In this document: piece by piece, positions 30,297 through 39,571 of the stretch | How the letters are laid out: each line of letters starts with the position of its first letter | How positions within the stretch are numbered: position 1 is the stretch's first letter | Source: Rhodospirillum sp. | Lineage (GTDB): Bacteria > Pseudomonadota > Alphaproteobacteria > Rhodospirillales > Rhodospirillaceae | Direction: 5' to 3' | Assembly (NCBI GenBank): GCA_021741145.1 | Contig: JAIOYK010000006.1 | Span: 62,001 to 126,000, forward strand | DNA: 64,000 nucleotides | The notes under the pieces: generated by a model | Databases searched by the model: none | The model's input: only the letters and a program-made list of their open reading frames with translations | What the model was told of the DNA's origin: nothing | Made by a program: the position numbers and the translations under genes

Positions 30297-32474
30297 ATGG
30301 CGTATTTAGGTTGGAAATCCACCGAGGGAAAGGGGTCCCGGGGCTGGATCGAGGAGGCGGGCGACCGGGATTGGGACAACGGGGAGGAAACGGACCGGGG
30401 ATCGGGTCCCCTTGCCCGCCCCTTCCTCGCGGAGCGGACTCAATGGGGCCTTTGGTTGGCCGTCGCCCTGGGGGCCGGTGTGGCGCTCTATTTCTCGCTC
30501 CCCTCGGAGCCCGCGGCCTGGATCGCGCCGGTTGCCCTGGCCGCCTGCGTGGTTCTGGCCCGGGGGTCCCTGGGGGACGGCCCTCGAGCCGTGCTGTGGG
30601 GGGCCGCGGCCCTGGCCGCCGGGACCTCCCTGGCTCAGGGATGGAGCCAATCCATCGCGGCGCCGGTCCTCGCCCGTCCCCTCGGTCCCGTGACCGTCGA
30701 AGGGCGGGTCCGCGCCGTCGAGCCCCTGGACCGGGGGTGGCGGGTGATCCTCGATAGCCTGACCGTGGAGGGTCTCCCTGCGGCCCAAACACCGGAGCGG
30801 GTCCGGATTCGCCTTCTGGCCGAGGAAACCGAGGGGACCGTCCCCCGCCCGGGGAGCCACCTGTCGGTTCCGGGAAAGCTTCTCCCGCCGCCGGAGCCGG
30901 TAGCGCCAGGGGCCTTCGACTTCGCCCGCCGTCTGTGGTTCGAACGCATCGGCGCCGTCGGCTACGCCCTGGGTCCCATCGCCCCCCTCGCTCCCACTCC
31001 CGCCCGGTGGGGAGACCACATGGCCCTGGCGCTCCAGGCCCTCCGGTCCCAGGTTTCGGCCCGCCTGTTGGCCGCGGAACCGGGGCGGGACGGCCCCCTG
31101 CTCGCCGCCTTGCTGGTGGGGGAGCGGCGGTCCGTATCCGAACCCATTCAGGAGGATCTCCGAGCCTCTGGCCTGGCCCATCTGCTGGCCATTTCCGGAC
31201 TGCACATGTCCATGGTCGGGGGACTGCTGTTCGTGGTTGTCCGGGGCGCTCTGGCCCTCTGGCCCCGGGCGGCCCTGACCCTACCCATCAAAAAAATCGC
31301 CGCGGCGACCGCGCTGCTCGCCTGCCTGGGGTACCTTGGGCTCTCGGGGGCGAATGTCCCAGCCCAGCGCGCGTTTATCATGACCGGCCTGGTCCTTGTG
31401 GCGATCCTGGTGGATCGGACGGCGCTCTCCATGCGCACGGTCGCGCTCGCGGCGACCCTGGTCTTGGCACTGGCTCCCTGGAGCCTGCTCGGCCCGAGTT
31501 TCCAGATGTCCTTCGCCGCGGTGGTCGCCCTGGTCGCCTCCTACGAAGCCCTTTGGCCCCGTTTGGGCGGCTGGCGGGCGGAGCGGGGGGGAGGCCTGGG
31601 TCCCGCGGCGCTCGCCTATCTGGCCGGGGTAATCTTCACCACCCTGGTGGCGAGCGCGGCGACCCTGCCCTACGCCGCCTACCATTTTCACCGGGTCGCG
31701 CCCTATGGCTTGGTCGCCAACCTGATCGCCGTGCCGCTGATGGGCTTTTGGGTCATGCCTTGGGCCCTGGTCACCCTGGCCCTGCTGCCCCTGGGTCTGG
31801 AGCATTGGGGGGTCTGGATGGCGGGTTGGGGGTTGGAGGGGATCCTGGCCAGCGCCCATTGGGTCGCCGGATGGGAGGGCGCGACCCGGTCCGTGCCCGC
31901 CGGACCGGCCTGGGGGCCGGCTTTGGCGACCCTGGGCGGTCTGTGGCTCTGTTTGTGGAAGCGGTCCTGGAGGCTTCTCGGACTGGCTCCCCTGGCCCTC
32001 GGGCTGTCGGTGCCCTGGTGGGTGGCCCAACCCGATGTGCTCATCAGCCGGGGCGGCAAGCTGATCGCCGTCCGGGCCGAGACCGGGGGCCTGATGGTCA
32101 GCGATGGCCGCAAGGACCAATTCACCCGCTCGGTCTGGGAGGAGTCCCACGGTGGCGCGGCGGGGCTGTTCCCGGAGCGGGGAACCTCGCCGGACCACCG
32201 TTTGGACTGCGGAAGTGGGGGATGCCTCTACACCGTGAACGGGCGGCGGGTTGCCCTGCCCCAAAACGACGCCGCGGCCTGGAGAAGCGCCTGGACCACC
32301 GACGTGGTGATCGCGACGGGCCAGGAGCGCCCCCAGGGTCCCGCCCTGGTCATCGACCGCCGCGCCCTCTGGCGGGAGGGCGCCCATGCCCTGTGGCTCG
32401 ACGGAGATGGATCCATCCGGGTCGACACCGTTGCCCGTCAGAGGGGGCAACGCCCCTGGACCGGCTCCCGTTAG
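30297..32474 (+). CDS. comEC: ComEC/Rec2-family competence membrane protein
   Basis: Putative channel for transport of single-stranded DNA into the cytoplasm. The 725 residues hold an N-terminal DUF4131 part (about 45-215) with membrane helices. The Competence domain (about 240-530) contains GLAHLLAISGLHMSMVGGLLF and LGYLGLSGANVPAQRAFIM. A final 150-residue soluble segment resembles the beta-lactamase-type tail but shows no HxHxDH metal motif. Such reduced tails are usual in alphaproteobacteria. No other competence genes are near. Confidence 0.88.
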   Translation: MAYLGWKSTEGKGSRGWIEEAGDRDWDNGEETDRGSGPLARPFLAERTQWGLWLAVALGAGVALYFSLPSEPAAWIAPVALAACVVLARGSLGDGPRAVLWGAAALAAGTSLAQGWSQSIAAPVLARPLGPVTVEGRVRAVEPLDRGWRVILDSLTVEGLPAAQTPERVRIRLLAEETEGTVPRPGSHLSVPGKLLPPPEPVAPGAFDFARRLWFERIGAVGYALGPIAPLAPTPARWGDHMALALQALRSQVSARLLAAEPGRDGPLLAALLVGERRSVSEPIQEDLRASGLAHLLAISGLHMSMVGGLLFVVVRGALALWPRAALTLPIKKIAAATALLACLGYLGLSGANVPAQRAFIMTGLVLVAILVDRTALSMRTVALAATLVLALAPWSLLGPSFQMSFAAVVALVASYEALWPRLGGWRAERGGGLGPAALAYLAGVIFTTLVASAATLPYAAYHFHRVAPYGLVANLIAVPLMGFWVMPWALVTLALLPLGLEHWGVWMAGWGLEGILASAHWVAGWEGATRSVPAGPAWGPALATLGGLWLCLWKRSWRLLGLAPLALGLSVPWWVAQPDVLISRGGKLIAVRAETGGLMVSDGRKDQFTRSVWEESHGGAAGLFPERGTSPDHRLDCGSGGCLYTVNGRRVALPQNDAAAWRSAWTTDVVIATGQERPQGPALVIDRRALWREGAHALWLDGDGSIRVDTVARQRGQRPWTGSR

Positions 32475-32532
32475 TCCGGAATGAGGAAAAGTGTCCGCGG
32501 TTTTCCGTCCCGTTCCGCTCTCAATATATGAT

Positions 32533-32589
32533 TTAGATCACGTTTATGAAATCAGGTCTAATCGACCTGATTTCATAAACGTGATCTAA
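32533..32589. terminator. Perfect 26-bp inverted repeat between convergent comEC and lysR
   Basis: Two 26-base arms (starting ttagatcacgtttatgaa and mirrored exactly) surround a 5-base loop. The right arm covers the TAG stop of the LysR gene. The hairpin is AT-rich and lacks a T-tract, so it is not a textbook terminator. Its place between two gene ends suggests it stops transcription from both sides. It could also be the footprint of a mobile or dispersed element. Confidence 0.6.
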
Positions 32590-33503
32590 GCGTCGTCCCC
32601 TTTCCTCCCATCGGCCTGGGTACAGACCAGGCCGTGGAACGCCCTGGCCGCCGGGGAGAGGGTTCGCCCGGTGGCCCAGACCAGACCGATCCGCCGGATC
32701 ATCGACGGACTTCCCAGCGGCCGGATCACCAGCTCTGGGCGCCCCAGAACCGGCAAGGTCATCGTGGGCAGGGCCGTCACCCCCAGACCCGCGGCGACCA
32801 GGGCTCCCGCCGTGGTCAGGTGGGACACCTCGAACCGGGCGTGAAGCAGGCCCCCTGTCTGAGCGACGGCCGCTTCGGTCAGGGCCCGCACACTGGTCCC
32901 CCGGGCCATGGCGATGAAGGGATGCCCCAGGAGCTCCGCCCAGGAATAGACCCGATCCTCGGCCAGGAACTCCAGCGTTCCCAGGGCGACGAAGGGATCC
33001 TGAAACAGGGGACGGAAGGACAGCCGATCCGAACTGTCCATCATCCCCGCGGTAAACCCCAGGTCCGCCCGTCCCTCGGACACCGCGGCGACAACCCCGT
33101 CGGACAGGGCGTCCTCGATATGGACCTCCACCTCGGGATGCTCCCGCGTGAACCGGGCCACCAGGGGCGGCAGGACTCCCGCGGTCACCGAGGGCAACCC
33201 CGCCAAGGTCACCCGGCCCCGGGCGGCATCCAGGAAGCCCGTGAATTCCTTCATCGCATCCTCGGTTTCCCCAAGGATACGAACCGCGGCACGGCGCAGG
33301 GCCACCCCCTGGGGGGTCAGGGCGACATTCCGCGTGTCCCGGTCAAACAGCCGGGCACCAACCCGGGTCTCGATCCGCGCCACCATGCGACTGAGAGCTG
33401 GACCGGACAATCCCACGTCCTGGGCGACGGCGCGGAATCCCCGCTCCTCGGCGAGGCGCAGGAAGACCTGAAGCTCGAACAAATCCAGATTGATGCGTTT
33501 CAT
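32586..33503 (-). CDS. LysR-family transcriptional regulator
   Basis: A 305-residue regulator. The N-terminal helix-turn-helix spans LQVFLRLAEERGFRAVAQDVGLSGPALSRMVARIE (about 8-45), and a type 2 periplasmic-binding-like effector domain follows (about 92-295). It is transcribed away from the TRAP/AtuA operon with a 144-base gap, the classic layout for a LysR protein that controls its neighbour in response to the transported substrate or a product. The start at 33503 places a dyad 3 bases upstream, suggesting autoregulation. Confidence 0.9.
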   Translation of the reverse strand: MKRINLDLFELQVFLRLAEERGFRAVAQDVGLSGPALSRMVARIETRVGARLFDRDTRNVALTPQGVALRRAAVRILGETEDAMKEFTGFLDAARGRVTLAGLPSVTAGVLPPLVARFTREHPEVEVHIEDALSDGVVAAVSEGRADLGFTAGMMDSSDRLSFRPLFQDPFVALGTLEFLAEDRVYSWAELLGHPFIAMARGTSVRALTEAAVAQTGGLLHARFEVSHLTTAGALVAAGLGVTALPTMTLPVLGRPELVIRPLGSPSMIRRIGLVWATGRTLSPAARAFHGLVCTQADGRKGDDA

Positions 33504-33505
33504 GC

Positions 33506-33518
33506 ATCAATTATTGAT
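33506..33518. promoter_or_regulatory. Candidate LysR operator
   Basis: The dyad atcaat-t-attgat lies 3 bases upstream of the lysR start in the divergent intergenic region. It fits the T-N11-A pattern of LysR binding sites. Assignment is by position and symmetry only. Confidence 0.45.
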
Positions 33519-33647
33519 ATACATTCACTTCACGCACAAGTTCCCATTGGCGATGATGGTCCCTGGATCCCCCGCGATCCCCAAAACAATCAAGACCGAC
33601 CGGCCCAAAGGGCGGGCGGCCCCCAATGGAACACGGAGAAACGTCCC

Positions 33648-34631
33648 ATGACATTCCCACGCGCCCCCCTGGGCAAAACCCTTCTGTGCGGCCTGACCGC
33701 GGCCCTGATCGCGACCCCGGCCCTCGCCACGGACAAGCTGCTGATCGGCTCGACATCAGGCTCGTCCAGCCACTACGGCTATTTCGTCGCCGTCGGCAAG
33801 CTGATCAACGACAGCGTCAAAAACGTCGAAGCTTCCGTCGTGGAGACCGGCGCGACCCTGGACAACCTGCGACGCCTGGAGCGCGATCAGGTGGACCTCG
33901 GTCTAGTGACCACCAACGTGGCCCAGCACGCGGTCGCCGGAACCGGGGAATTCGAGGGTCACCCCATCGACCTGCGCCTGCTCTGGGTCTACACCGGCGC
34001 GCCCCAGAACGTGGTGGCCCGGGCCGACGCGGGACTTTCCACCTTGGCGGACCTGACCGGCAAGCGCTTCAACCCCGGGATCCGCGGCTCGGCCACGGAA
34101 AGCACGACCGAGGCTGTCCTCGCCAAGCTGGGCATCGCGCCGGACTACGTGCGTGGCTCCACCTCGGACATCGTCAATATGATCAAGGATAATCGGCTGA
34201 ACGGCTACGTGAAGTCCGGCTCCGGCCAGCGACTGGACGCTTCCACCATCGACATCGCCACCTTCACCGATATCAACATCCTCTCCCTGGACCCGGGTCA
34301 GGCCGCGACCCTGAAGGCCGAGATGCCCGACATCTCCGTCGTCGACATCCCGGCGGGCGCGGGCGAGGGCATCCCCGCCTATACCACCTGGAGCTTCGGC
34401 GTGGGCGCGGCGACGACCCCGGAGATGGACGAGGACACCGCCTACCAGATCGTCAAGGCGGTGATGGAGGACAAGTCCGCCCAGGCCGCGGCCATGGCCA
34501 GCCTGAAGGGCGCCGATCTGGCCGAGCTGACCCTGACCTATGGCACCATTCCCCTGCACCCGGGCGCGGCGCGTTACTTCAAGGAACGGGGTCTGGATAT
34601 TCCCGACCGCCTTCTGCCGCCCGCGAAGTAG
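33648..34631 (+). CDS. TAXI-family TRAP transporter substrate-binding protein
   Basis: Periplasmic receptor of a tripartite ATP-independent transporter, 327 residues. The signal peptide is TLLCGLTAALIATPALAT. IGSTSGSSSHYGYF at the mature N-terminus and RFNPGIRGSATESTTE further on fit the TAXI (TRAP-associated extracytoplasmic immunogenic) group. TAXI systems carry organic acids such as glutamate or oxoglutarate; the ligand here is unknown. The track's ORF is extended through upstream non-coding sequence. The ATG at 33648 begins the signal peptide. The permease follows after 36 bases. Confidence 0.92.
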   Translation: MTFPRAPLGKTLLCGLTAALIATPALATDKLLIGSTSGSSSHYGYFVAVGKLINDSVKNVEASVVETGATLDNLRRLERDQVDLGLVTTNVAQHAVAGTGEFEGHPIDLRLLWVYTGAPQNVVARADAGLSTLADLTGKRFNPGIRGSATESTTEAVLAKLGIAPDYVRGSTSDIVNMIKDNRLNGYVKSGSGQRLDASTIDIATFTDINILSLDPGQAATLKAEMPDISVVDIPAGAGEGIPAYTTWSFGVGAATTPEMDEDTAYQIVKAVMEDKSAQAAAMASLKGADLAELTLTYGTIPLHPGAARYFKERGLDIPDRLLPPAK

Positions 34632-34667
34632 CGCGACCCAATCCCCGCTCCGGGAGGACTCCAATCC

Positions 34668-36548
34668 ATGTTGAACCGACTTGCCACGGCGCTCGCGCTG
34701 GGGATGGGCGGCTTTGTCTTCTACACGACAGCCACCGGCCCCTTCGAGGCCCTCGTCCAGCGCGCCCTCTTCCTTGCCCTGGTCGTCTGCCTTGGCCTCA
34801 CCCTCTATCCCCTGGGCAAGGGCAAGGCCTGGCGTCCCCTCGGAGCGGCCCTCGACCTGACCGCGGCCGCCGTCACCCTGGCGGCCTGCGGCTATATCAT
34901 CGTCACGTACCAGACCATCATGACCAGCCTGCCCTGGGCCACCACCCTGGACATGATCCTGACCGCCGGTCTGGTGGTCACCGTTCTGGAACTGGGGCGC
35001 CGCGCCGTCGGCCTGTTCTTCCCCGCCCTGGTCGGCGTCGGATTGGCCTACGCCCTGTTCGGTGACCTTCTGCCCGGCCGCCTGGGCCACCGGGGGTTCG
35101 ACATCGGCTTCGTTACGGAAACCCTGTTCCTGGGGGACTTGGGGGTTTGGGGCATGCTCATGGGCGTGGCCGCGACGGTCATTTCCGCCTTCGTCCTCTT
35201 CGGGGCCATGCTGCTCCATACAGGGGGCGGTCAGGCCTTCATGACCCTCGCCATGCGCCTGGGCGGCAAAAGCCCCGGTGGCGCGGCCAAGATCGCGACG
35301 ATCGCCTCGGGCCTCTTCGGCATGGTCAGCGGCAGCGCCGTGGCCAATGTGGCCACGACCGGCAATCTGACCATCCCCCTGATGCGGCGTCTGGGCTACC
35401 CCGCCCCCTTCGCCGGAGCCGTGGAAGCCGTCGCCTCCACCGGTGGGCAGATCGCCCCACCGATCATGGGGGCCGCGGCCTTTGTCATGGCCGAGATCCT
35501 GAACGTCAGCTATGTGACCGTCATGGTCGGCGCCATTCTGCCCGCCCTCCTTTTCTACCTGTCGGTTTTTATCACCGTGCATTTCGTCGCCCTGCGGCGG
35601 AATCTGGCCACCGTGCCCGAGGAGGACATGCCCTCCTGGGCCGAGATCGTCGCCCCCCGTCATGTCCTGCCCACGCTCGCCGCCCTGGGTGGCCTGTTCC
35701 TGGGCATCTTTCTGGGGCGGTCCATCGGCACCTCGGCGTTCTATGGCATTGTTGGCCTTTTGGTGGCCTTCGTGGGAACCAATTGGGGCCGCCTGACGCC
35801 CCGGGAGATGGCCGAGCACGTCCTCGCCGGGCTGACCGACGCGGGCAAGGGTCTGGTCATCATCGGCGTCATGCTGGCCGGTGCCCAGATCCTGGTGTCC
35901 ATGATCAATCTCACCGGAGTGGGCGTGGTTTTGTCCTCCATGATCGTCTCCCTGGCCGGGGATTCCACTATTCTGGTGGCCCTCATCGTCGCCCTGGTCT
36001 GCCTGATCATGGGCATGGGTCTGCCGACCACCGCGGCCTATGTGCTGGTCGCCGCGGTCCTGGCCCCGGCCATGACCGGCATGGGGGTCGATCCCCTCTC
36101 GGCCCATCTGTTCGTCTTCTACTACGCCACCATCTCGGTCATCACGCCGCCGGTCTGCATCGCCGTCTTCGTCGGCGCGGGCATCGCCAATGCCCATTGG
36201 GTGCCAACGGCGGGAGAAGCGGTCCGCCTGGGCGCCATCACCTATGTCGTTCCCTTCCTCATGCTCCTCTATCCAGGCATGACCGGACAGGGGGGCGCGT
36301 TGGCCATCCTCGACGCCGCCTTGACCGGCCTGATCCTGGTGGCCACCCTGCCCGCCCTGTTGAGCGGCCAGCCCCTCTTCGGCAAGCGGCTTCTGGACGG
36401 CGCCTTCTATCTGGCGATCATGGCCCTCGCCATCCTGCCCCATTGGGCCGCCCCCCTGGCCGCCGCGCTCCCCCTGGCCTACGCCGTCACCGTCTGGCGC
36501 CGCCAGGGCGCGGCGCCCGCCCCGATCCTGGAAGGAGACCGGGCATGA
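34668..36548 (+). CDS. TRAP transporter fused permease (DctQ-DctM type)
   Basis: A 626-residue inner-membrane permease with about 16-18 predicted helices. The small four-helix subunit (about 1-110) is fused to the large twelve-helix subunit, as is normal for TAXI-linked permeases. GMVSGSAVANVATTGNLTIPLM, ASTGGQIAPPIMGAAAF and MGMGLPTTAAYV are family signatures. It uses ion gradients to import the substrate delivered by the TAXI receptor. Its stop overlaps the next start (ATGA). Confidence 0.93.
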   Translation: MLNRLATALALGMGGFVFYTTATGPFEALVQRALFLALVVCLGLTLYPLGKGKAWRPLGAALDLTAAAVTLAACGYIIVTYQTIMTSLPWATTLDMILTAGLVVTVLELGRRAVGLFFPALVGVGLAYALFGDLLPGRLGHRGFDIGFVTETLFLGDLGVWGMLMGVAATVISAFVLFGAMLLHTGGGQAFMTLAMRLGGKSPGGAAKIATIASGLFGMVSGSAVANVATTGNLTIPLMRRLGYPAPFAGAVEAVASTGGQIAPPIMGAAAFVMAEILNVSYVTVMVGAILPALLFYLSVFITVHFVALRRNLATVPEEDMPSWAEIVAPRHVLPTLAALGGLFLGIFLGRSIGTSAFYGIVGLLVAFVGTNWGRLTPREMAEHVLAGLTDAGKGLVIIGVMLAGAQILVSMINLTGVGVVLSSMIVSLAGDSTILVALIVALVCLIMGMGLPTTAAYVLVAAVLAPAMTGMGVDPLSAHLFVFYYATISVITPPVCIAVFVGAGIANAHWVPTAGEAVRLGAITYVVPFLMLLYPGMTGQGGALAILDAALTGLILVATLPALLSGQPLFGKRLLDGAFYLAIMALAILPHWAAPLAAALPLAYAVTVWRRQGAAPAPILEGDRA

Positions 36549-37882
36549 GGACCCTGCGCCTGGGGGCCGGAGCCGGGTTCTCCGGCGACCGGATCGACAC
36601 CGCCGCGGAGTTGGCCGAGAATGGCGCCCTTGACTATCTGGTCTTTGAATGCTTGGCCGAGCGCACCATCGCCATCGCCCAGCAGGCCAGGCGAACCGAT
36701 CCCACGGCCGGATACGACCCACTCCTGAAGGCGCGCATGGAGGCGATCCTGCCCATCCGCGCGAAAAAAGGCTTCCGGATCGTCACCAACATGGGCGCGG
36801 CCAACCCCCTGGCCGCGGCCGAGACCGTGGCGGAGGTGGCCCGGAGCCTCGGCCTCCAGGGGCTCCGCGTCGCCACGGTGACCGGCGACGATGTCCTTGC
36901 CGAAGTGCTCCAGGGCGAGCACCGGGTGATCGAGACCGGAGCGCTTCTGGCGGAGACAAGCGGGACCATCCTCTCGGCCAATGCCTATCTTGGCGCGGCG
37001 CCCATCGTCGCGGCGCTTGAAACCGGCGCCGATGTGGTGATCACGGGGCGGGCGGCGGATCCGGCGCTCTTCCTCGCCCCTCTGATCCATACCTTCGGTT
37101 GGGCCATGGATGATTGGACCCGCCTGGGCCGGGGCACCCTGGTGGGCCACCTTCTGGAATGCGCCGGGCAGATCACCGGCGGCTATTTCGCCGACCCCGG
37201 CCACAAGGACGTCCCGGATTTGGCGCGCCTTGGCATGCCCATCGGCGTGGTCTCCGAAAACGGAGAGGTGGTCATCACCAAGACCCAGGGATCGGGTGGA
37301 CTGGTCACCCCGGCGACCTGCAAGGAACAGCTCCTGTACGAGATCCACGATCCGGCCCGGTACCTTCAACCCGACGTGGTCGCCGACTTCTCCGGTGTCC
37401 GCGTGGAGACCGAGGGGCCGGACCGGGTCCGCCTGTCGGGCGCGGGTGGCGCGCCGCGAACCGGTAAGCTCAAGGTCTCCGTGGGATTGGTCGAAGGCTG
37501 CGTGGGAGAAGGCCAGATCTCCTACGCCGGTCCCGGGGCCGTGGCACGGGGGCGCCTGGCCCTGGAGATTTTGCGGGAACGCATGGACCTCCTATCCATC
37601 CCCTGTTCCGAAGTCAGGGGAGACCTGATCGGTCTCGACTCGGTCCTGGGGACACCCCGACCGGCGTGGGAGGATCCCTTCGAGGTCCGGGTCCGCTTCG
37701 CCGCGCGCACAAACAGCCTGGAGGACGCCCGCCGGGTCGCCCGCGAAGTCGATGCCCTCTACCTCAATGGGCCAGCGGGTGGGGGCGGCGTGGTCCATGG
37801 CGCACGCGAGGTTATTGGCATCCTCTCCGTCCTCATCCCCGAGGACCGGGTCCACCCCCAAGTCCATATCCGAGAGGCCTGA
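36545..37882 (+). CDS. AtuA-family (DUF1446) protein
   Basis: A 445-residue protein of the acyclic-terpene-utilisation AtuA/DUF1446 family. Family blocks are GAGAGFSGDRIDTAAELAE at the start, VTNMGAANP, VVITGRAADPALFLAPL, ECAGQITGGYFADPG and TPATCKEQLLYEIHDP. In Pseudomonas, AtuA belongs to citronellol catabolism, but most relatives lie beside TRAP transporters and their reaction is unknown. It is translationally coupled to the permease by ATGA and followed by its usual small partner. Confidence 0.88.
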   Translation: MRTLRLGAGAGFSGDRIDTAAELAENGALDYLVFECLAERTIAIAQQARRTDPTAGYDPLLKARMEAILPIRAKKGFRIVTNMGAANPLAAAETVAEVARSLGLQGLRVATVTGDDVLAEVLQGEHRVIETGALLAETSGTILSANAYLGAAPIVAALETGADVVITGRAADPALFLAPLIHTFGWAMDDWTRLGRGTLVGHLLECAGQITGGYFADPGHKDVPDLARLGMPIGVVSENGEVVITKTQGSGGLVTPATCKEQLLYEIHDPARYLQPDVVADFSGVRVETEGPDRVRLSGAGGAPRTGKLKVSVGLVEGCVGEGQISYAGPGAVARGRLALEILRERMDLLSIPCSEVRGDLIGLDSVLGTPRPAWEDPFEVRVRFAARTNSLEDARRVAREVDALYLNGPAGGGGVVHGAREVIGILSVLIPEDRVHPQVHIREA

Positions 37883-37884
37883 CC

Positions 37885-38193
37885 ATGCGGCTCCGCGACA
37901 TCGCCCACGCCCGGGCGGGAGACAAGGGCGACATCTCGAATATCTCCGTGATCGCCTTCGATCCAGCCAACTTTCCATACTTGGAACGCTTGGTGACCGA
38001 AGACCGGGTCCGCGCGATCCTGGGGCCCTTGATTCGGGGAGGAATCGAACGGCACGCCCTGCCGGGTCTCGGAGCCTTGAATTTCGTGCTCCATGGGGCC
38101 CTGGGAGGCGGCGTGACCCGCTCCCTGGCCCTGGACGCCCATGGAAAATGCCTGGGACCCGCGCTTTTGGACATGGAGTTGCCCGACCGGTGA
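37885..38193 (+). CDS. AtuA-like C-terminal partner protein
   Basis: A 102-residue protein with the opening LRDIAHARAGDKGDISNISVIAF. In larger homologues this occurs as the C-terminal part of AtuA-type proteins; here it is a separate gene 2 bases after atuA. FVLHGALGGGVTRSLALDAHGK is the second conserved block. It most likely forms a complex with the AtuA protein. It ends the transporter operon and is followed by the recA promoter region. Confidence 0.85.
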   Translation: MRLRDIAHARAGDKGDISNISVIAFDPANFPYLERLVTEDRVRAILGPLIRGGIERHALPGLGALNFVLHGALGGGVTRSLALDAHGKCLGPALLDMELPDR

Positions 38194-38212
38194 CCGGCGG
38201 AACACAGATCAA

Positions 38213-38248
38213 TGTTCTTGCTTTATTCCTTGCGAACAAGAACAAAAC
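38213..38248 (+). promoter_or_regulatory. Candidate LexA (SOS) operator before recA
   Basis: The region holds GAAC-N7-AAAC (38234-38248) and GTTC-N7-ATTC (38214-38228). Each is one base off the alphaproteobacterial direct-repeat SOS box GAAC-N7-GAAC or its reverse. They also form an 8-bp dyad, tgttcttg / caagaaca. Position just upstream of recA supports LexA control. Confidence 0.55.
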
Positions 38249-38306
38249 ATGTACTCTGATCCCAGGTTGCGCACCACTGGTGCCCATGGGATAACGGAGG
38301 CCCGAC

Positions 38307-39389
38307 ATGTCTCAAAGCGTTTTGCGTCTGGTGGATAAGGATACGATGGACAAACAAAAGGCATTGGAAGCGGCCGTGAGCCAGATCGAGCGCGCTTTCG
38401 GCAAGGGCTCGATCATGAAGCTCGGCCAGCGCGAGAACGCCGTTGAAATTGAATCGATCAGCACCGGATCCCTCGGCCTGGATATCGCACTGGGCATCGG
38501 CGGCCTCCCGCGGGGCCGTATCGTCGAGATTTATGGTCCGGAAAGCTCCGGCAAGACCACCCTGGCTCTGCATGTGATCGCGGAAGCCCAGAAAAAGGGC
38601 GGTCAGTGCGCCTTCATCGACGCCGAGCACGCCTTTGATCCGCTCTATGGCCGGAAACTGGGCGTGAACTTGGATGACCTTCTGGTCAGCCAGCCGGACG
38701 CCGGTGAACAGGCGCTTGAGATCGCCGATACCCTGGTGCGCTCCGGCGCCATCGACGTGCTGGTCGTCGACTCCGTGGCCGCCCTGGTTCCCAAGGCGGA
38801 ATTGGAAGGCGAGATGGGCGATACCCATGTCGGCCTGCAAGCCCGCCTGATGAGCCAGGCCCTGCGCAAGCTCACCGGCTCGGTGTCGCGGTCGAACACC
38901 TTGATCATCTTCATCAACCAGATCCGCATGAAAATCGGTGTCATGTTCGGCAATCCGGAAACCACCACCGGCGGGAACGCGCTGAAGTTCTACGCCTCGG
39001 TCCGCCTGGATATCCGCCGCATCGGCTCGGTCAAGGATAAGGAAGAGGTAGTCGGGAACCAGACCCGGGTGAAGGTGGTGAAGAACAAGGTCGCCCCACC
39101 CTTCAAGGTGGTGGAATTCGACATCATGTATGGCGAGGGAATCTCCAAATTGGGCGAAATGCTCGACCTCGGCGTCAAGGCGAATATCGTCGAGAAGTCA
39201 GGGGCTTGGTTCTCCTACAACTCGACCCGGATCGGGCAGGGGCGGGAAAACGCCAAGCAGTTCCTGCGGGAAAACAAAGCCATGGCCGAGGAGATCGAGA
39301 ACGCCGTGCGTGCCAACGCCGGGCTAATCGCCGAGGACATGATCGGCGGCCCCAACGACGAAAACAGCCCGGAGCCCGAGGACGCATAA
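38307..39389 (+). CDS. recA: Recombinase A
   Basis: DNA strand-exchange protein and co-protease for LexA, 360 residues. Walker A is GPESSGKTT (about residues 73-81), Walker B is [11 protein letters not shown], and loop 2 includes [17 protein letters not shown]. The C-terminal tail is acidic ([11 protein letters not shown]). The start at 38307 has GGAGG at good spacing and gives the [21 protein letters not shown] opening seen in relatives. A second ATG 13 codons later is less likely. A terminator follows. Confidence 0.98.
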   Translation: MSQSVLRLVDKDTMDKQKALEAAVSQIERAFGKGSIMKLGQRENAVEIESISTGSLGLDIALGIGGLPRGRIVEIYGPESSGKTTLALHVIAEAQKKGGQCAFIDAEHAFDPLYGRKLGVNLDDLLVSQPDAGEQALEIADTLVRSGAIDVLVVDSVAALVPKAELEGEMGDTHVGLQARLMSQALRKLTGSVSRSNTLIIFINQIRMKIGVMFGNPETTTGGNALKFYASVRLDIRRIGSVKDKEEVVGNQTRVKVVKNKVAPPFKVVEFDIMYGEGISKLGEMLDLGVKANIVEKSGAWFSYNSTRIGQGRENAKQFLRENKAMAEEIENAVRANAGLIAEDMIGGPNDENSPEPEDA

Positions 39390-39427
39390 TTCCTTCGGAC
39401 TCGGAAAAAGACGGCGCCAAGGAATGG

Positions 39428-39455
39428 GGGGCTCGGATGACCGACGCCCCTTTTT
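39428..39455 (+). terminator. Terminator after recA
   Basis: The stem ggggctcgg pairs with ccgacgcccc (one bulged C) around an atga loop and is followed by five T. It lies about 40 bases after the recA stop. Confidence 0.85.
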
Positions 39456-39571
39456 CCTTGTCGGAGGCCCCCAGCCGCATATACATGGGAGAGCCCGCGA
39501 CTTGAGCACCCCAGTGCATGGAAAAGGGAGCCCGGGATGGTAAGCGTGACTTTAATTTGGATGGACCCAAC

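Noticed and set aside
35147-36544. Long plus-frame ORF running into atuA
   Set aside because: The first 466 codons are an out-of-frame reading of the permease gene; the real protein starts at the ATGA overlap at 36545.
33903-36722. 939-codon minus-strand ORF opposite the TRAP transporter
   Set aside because: It is a shadow of two clear transporter genes; its Gly/His/Asp-rich composition is typical of antisense frames.
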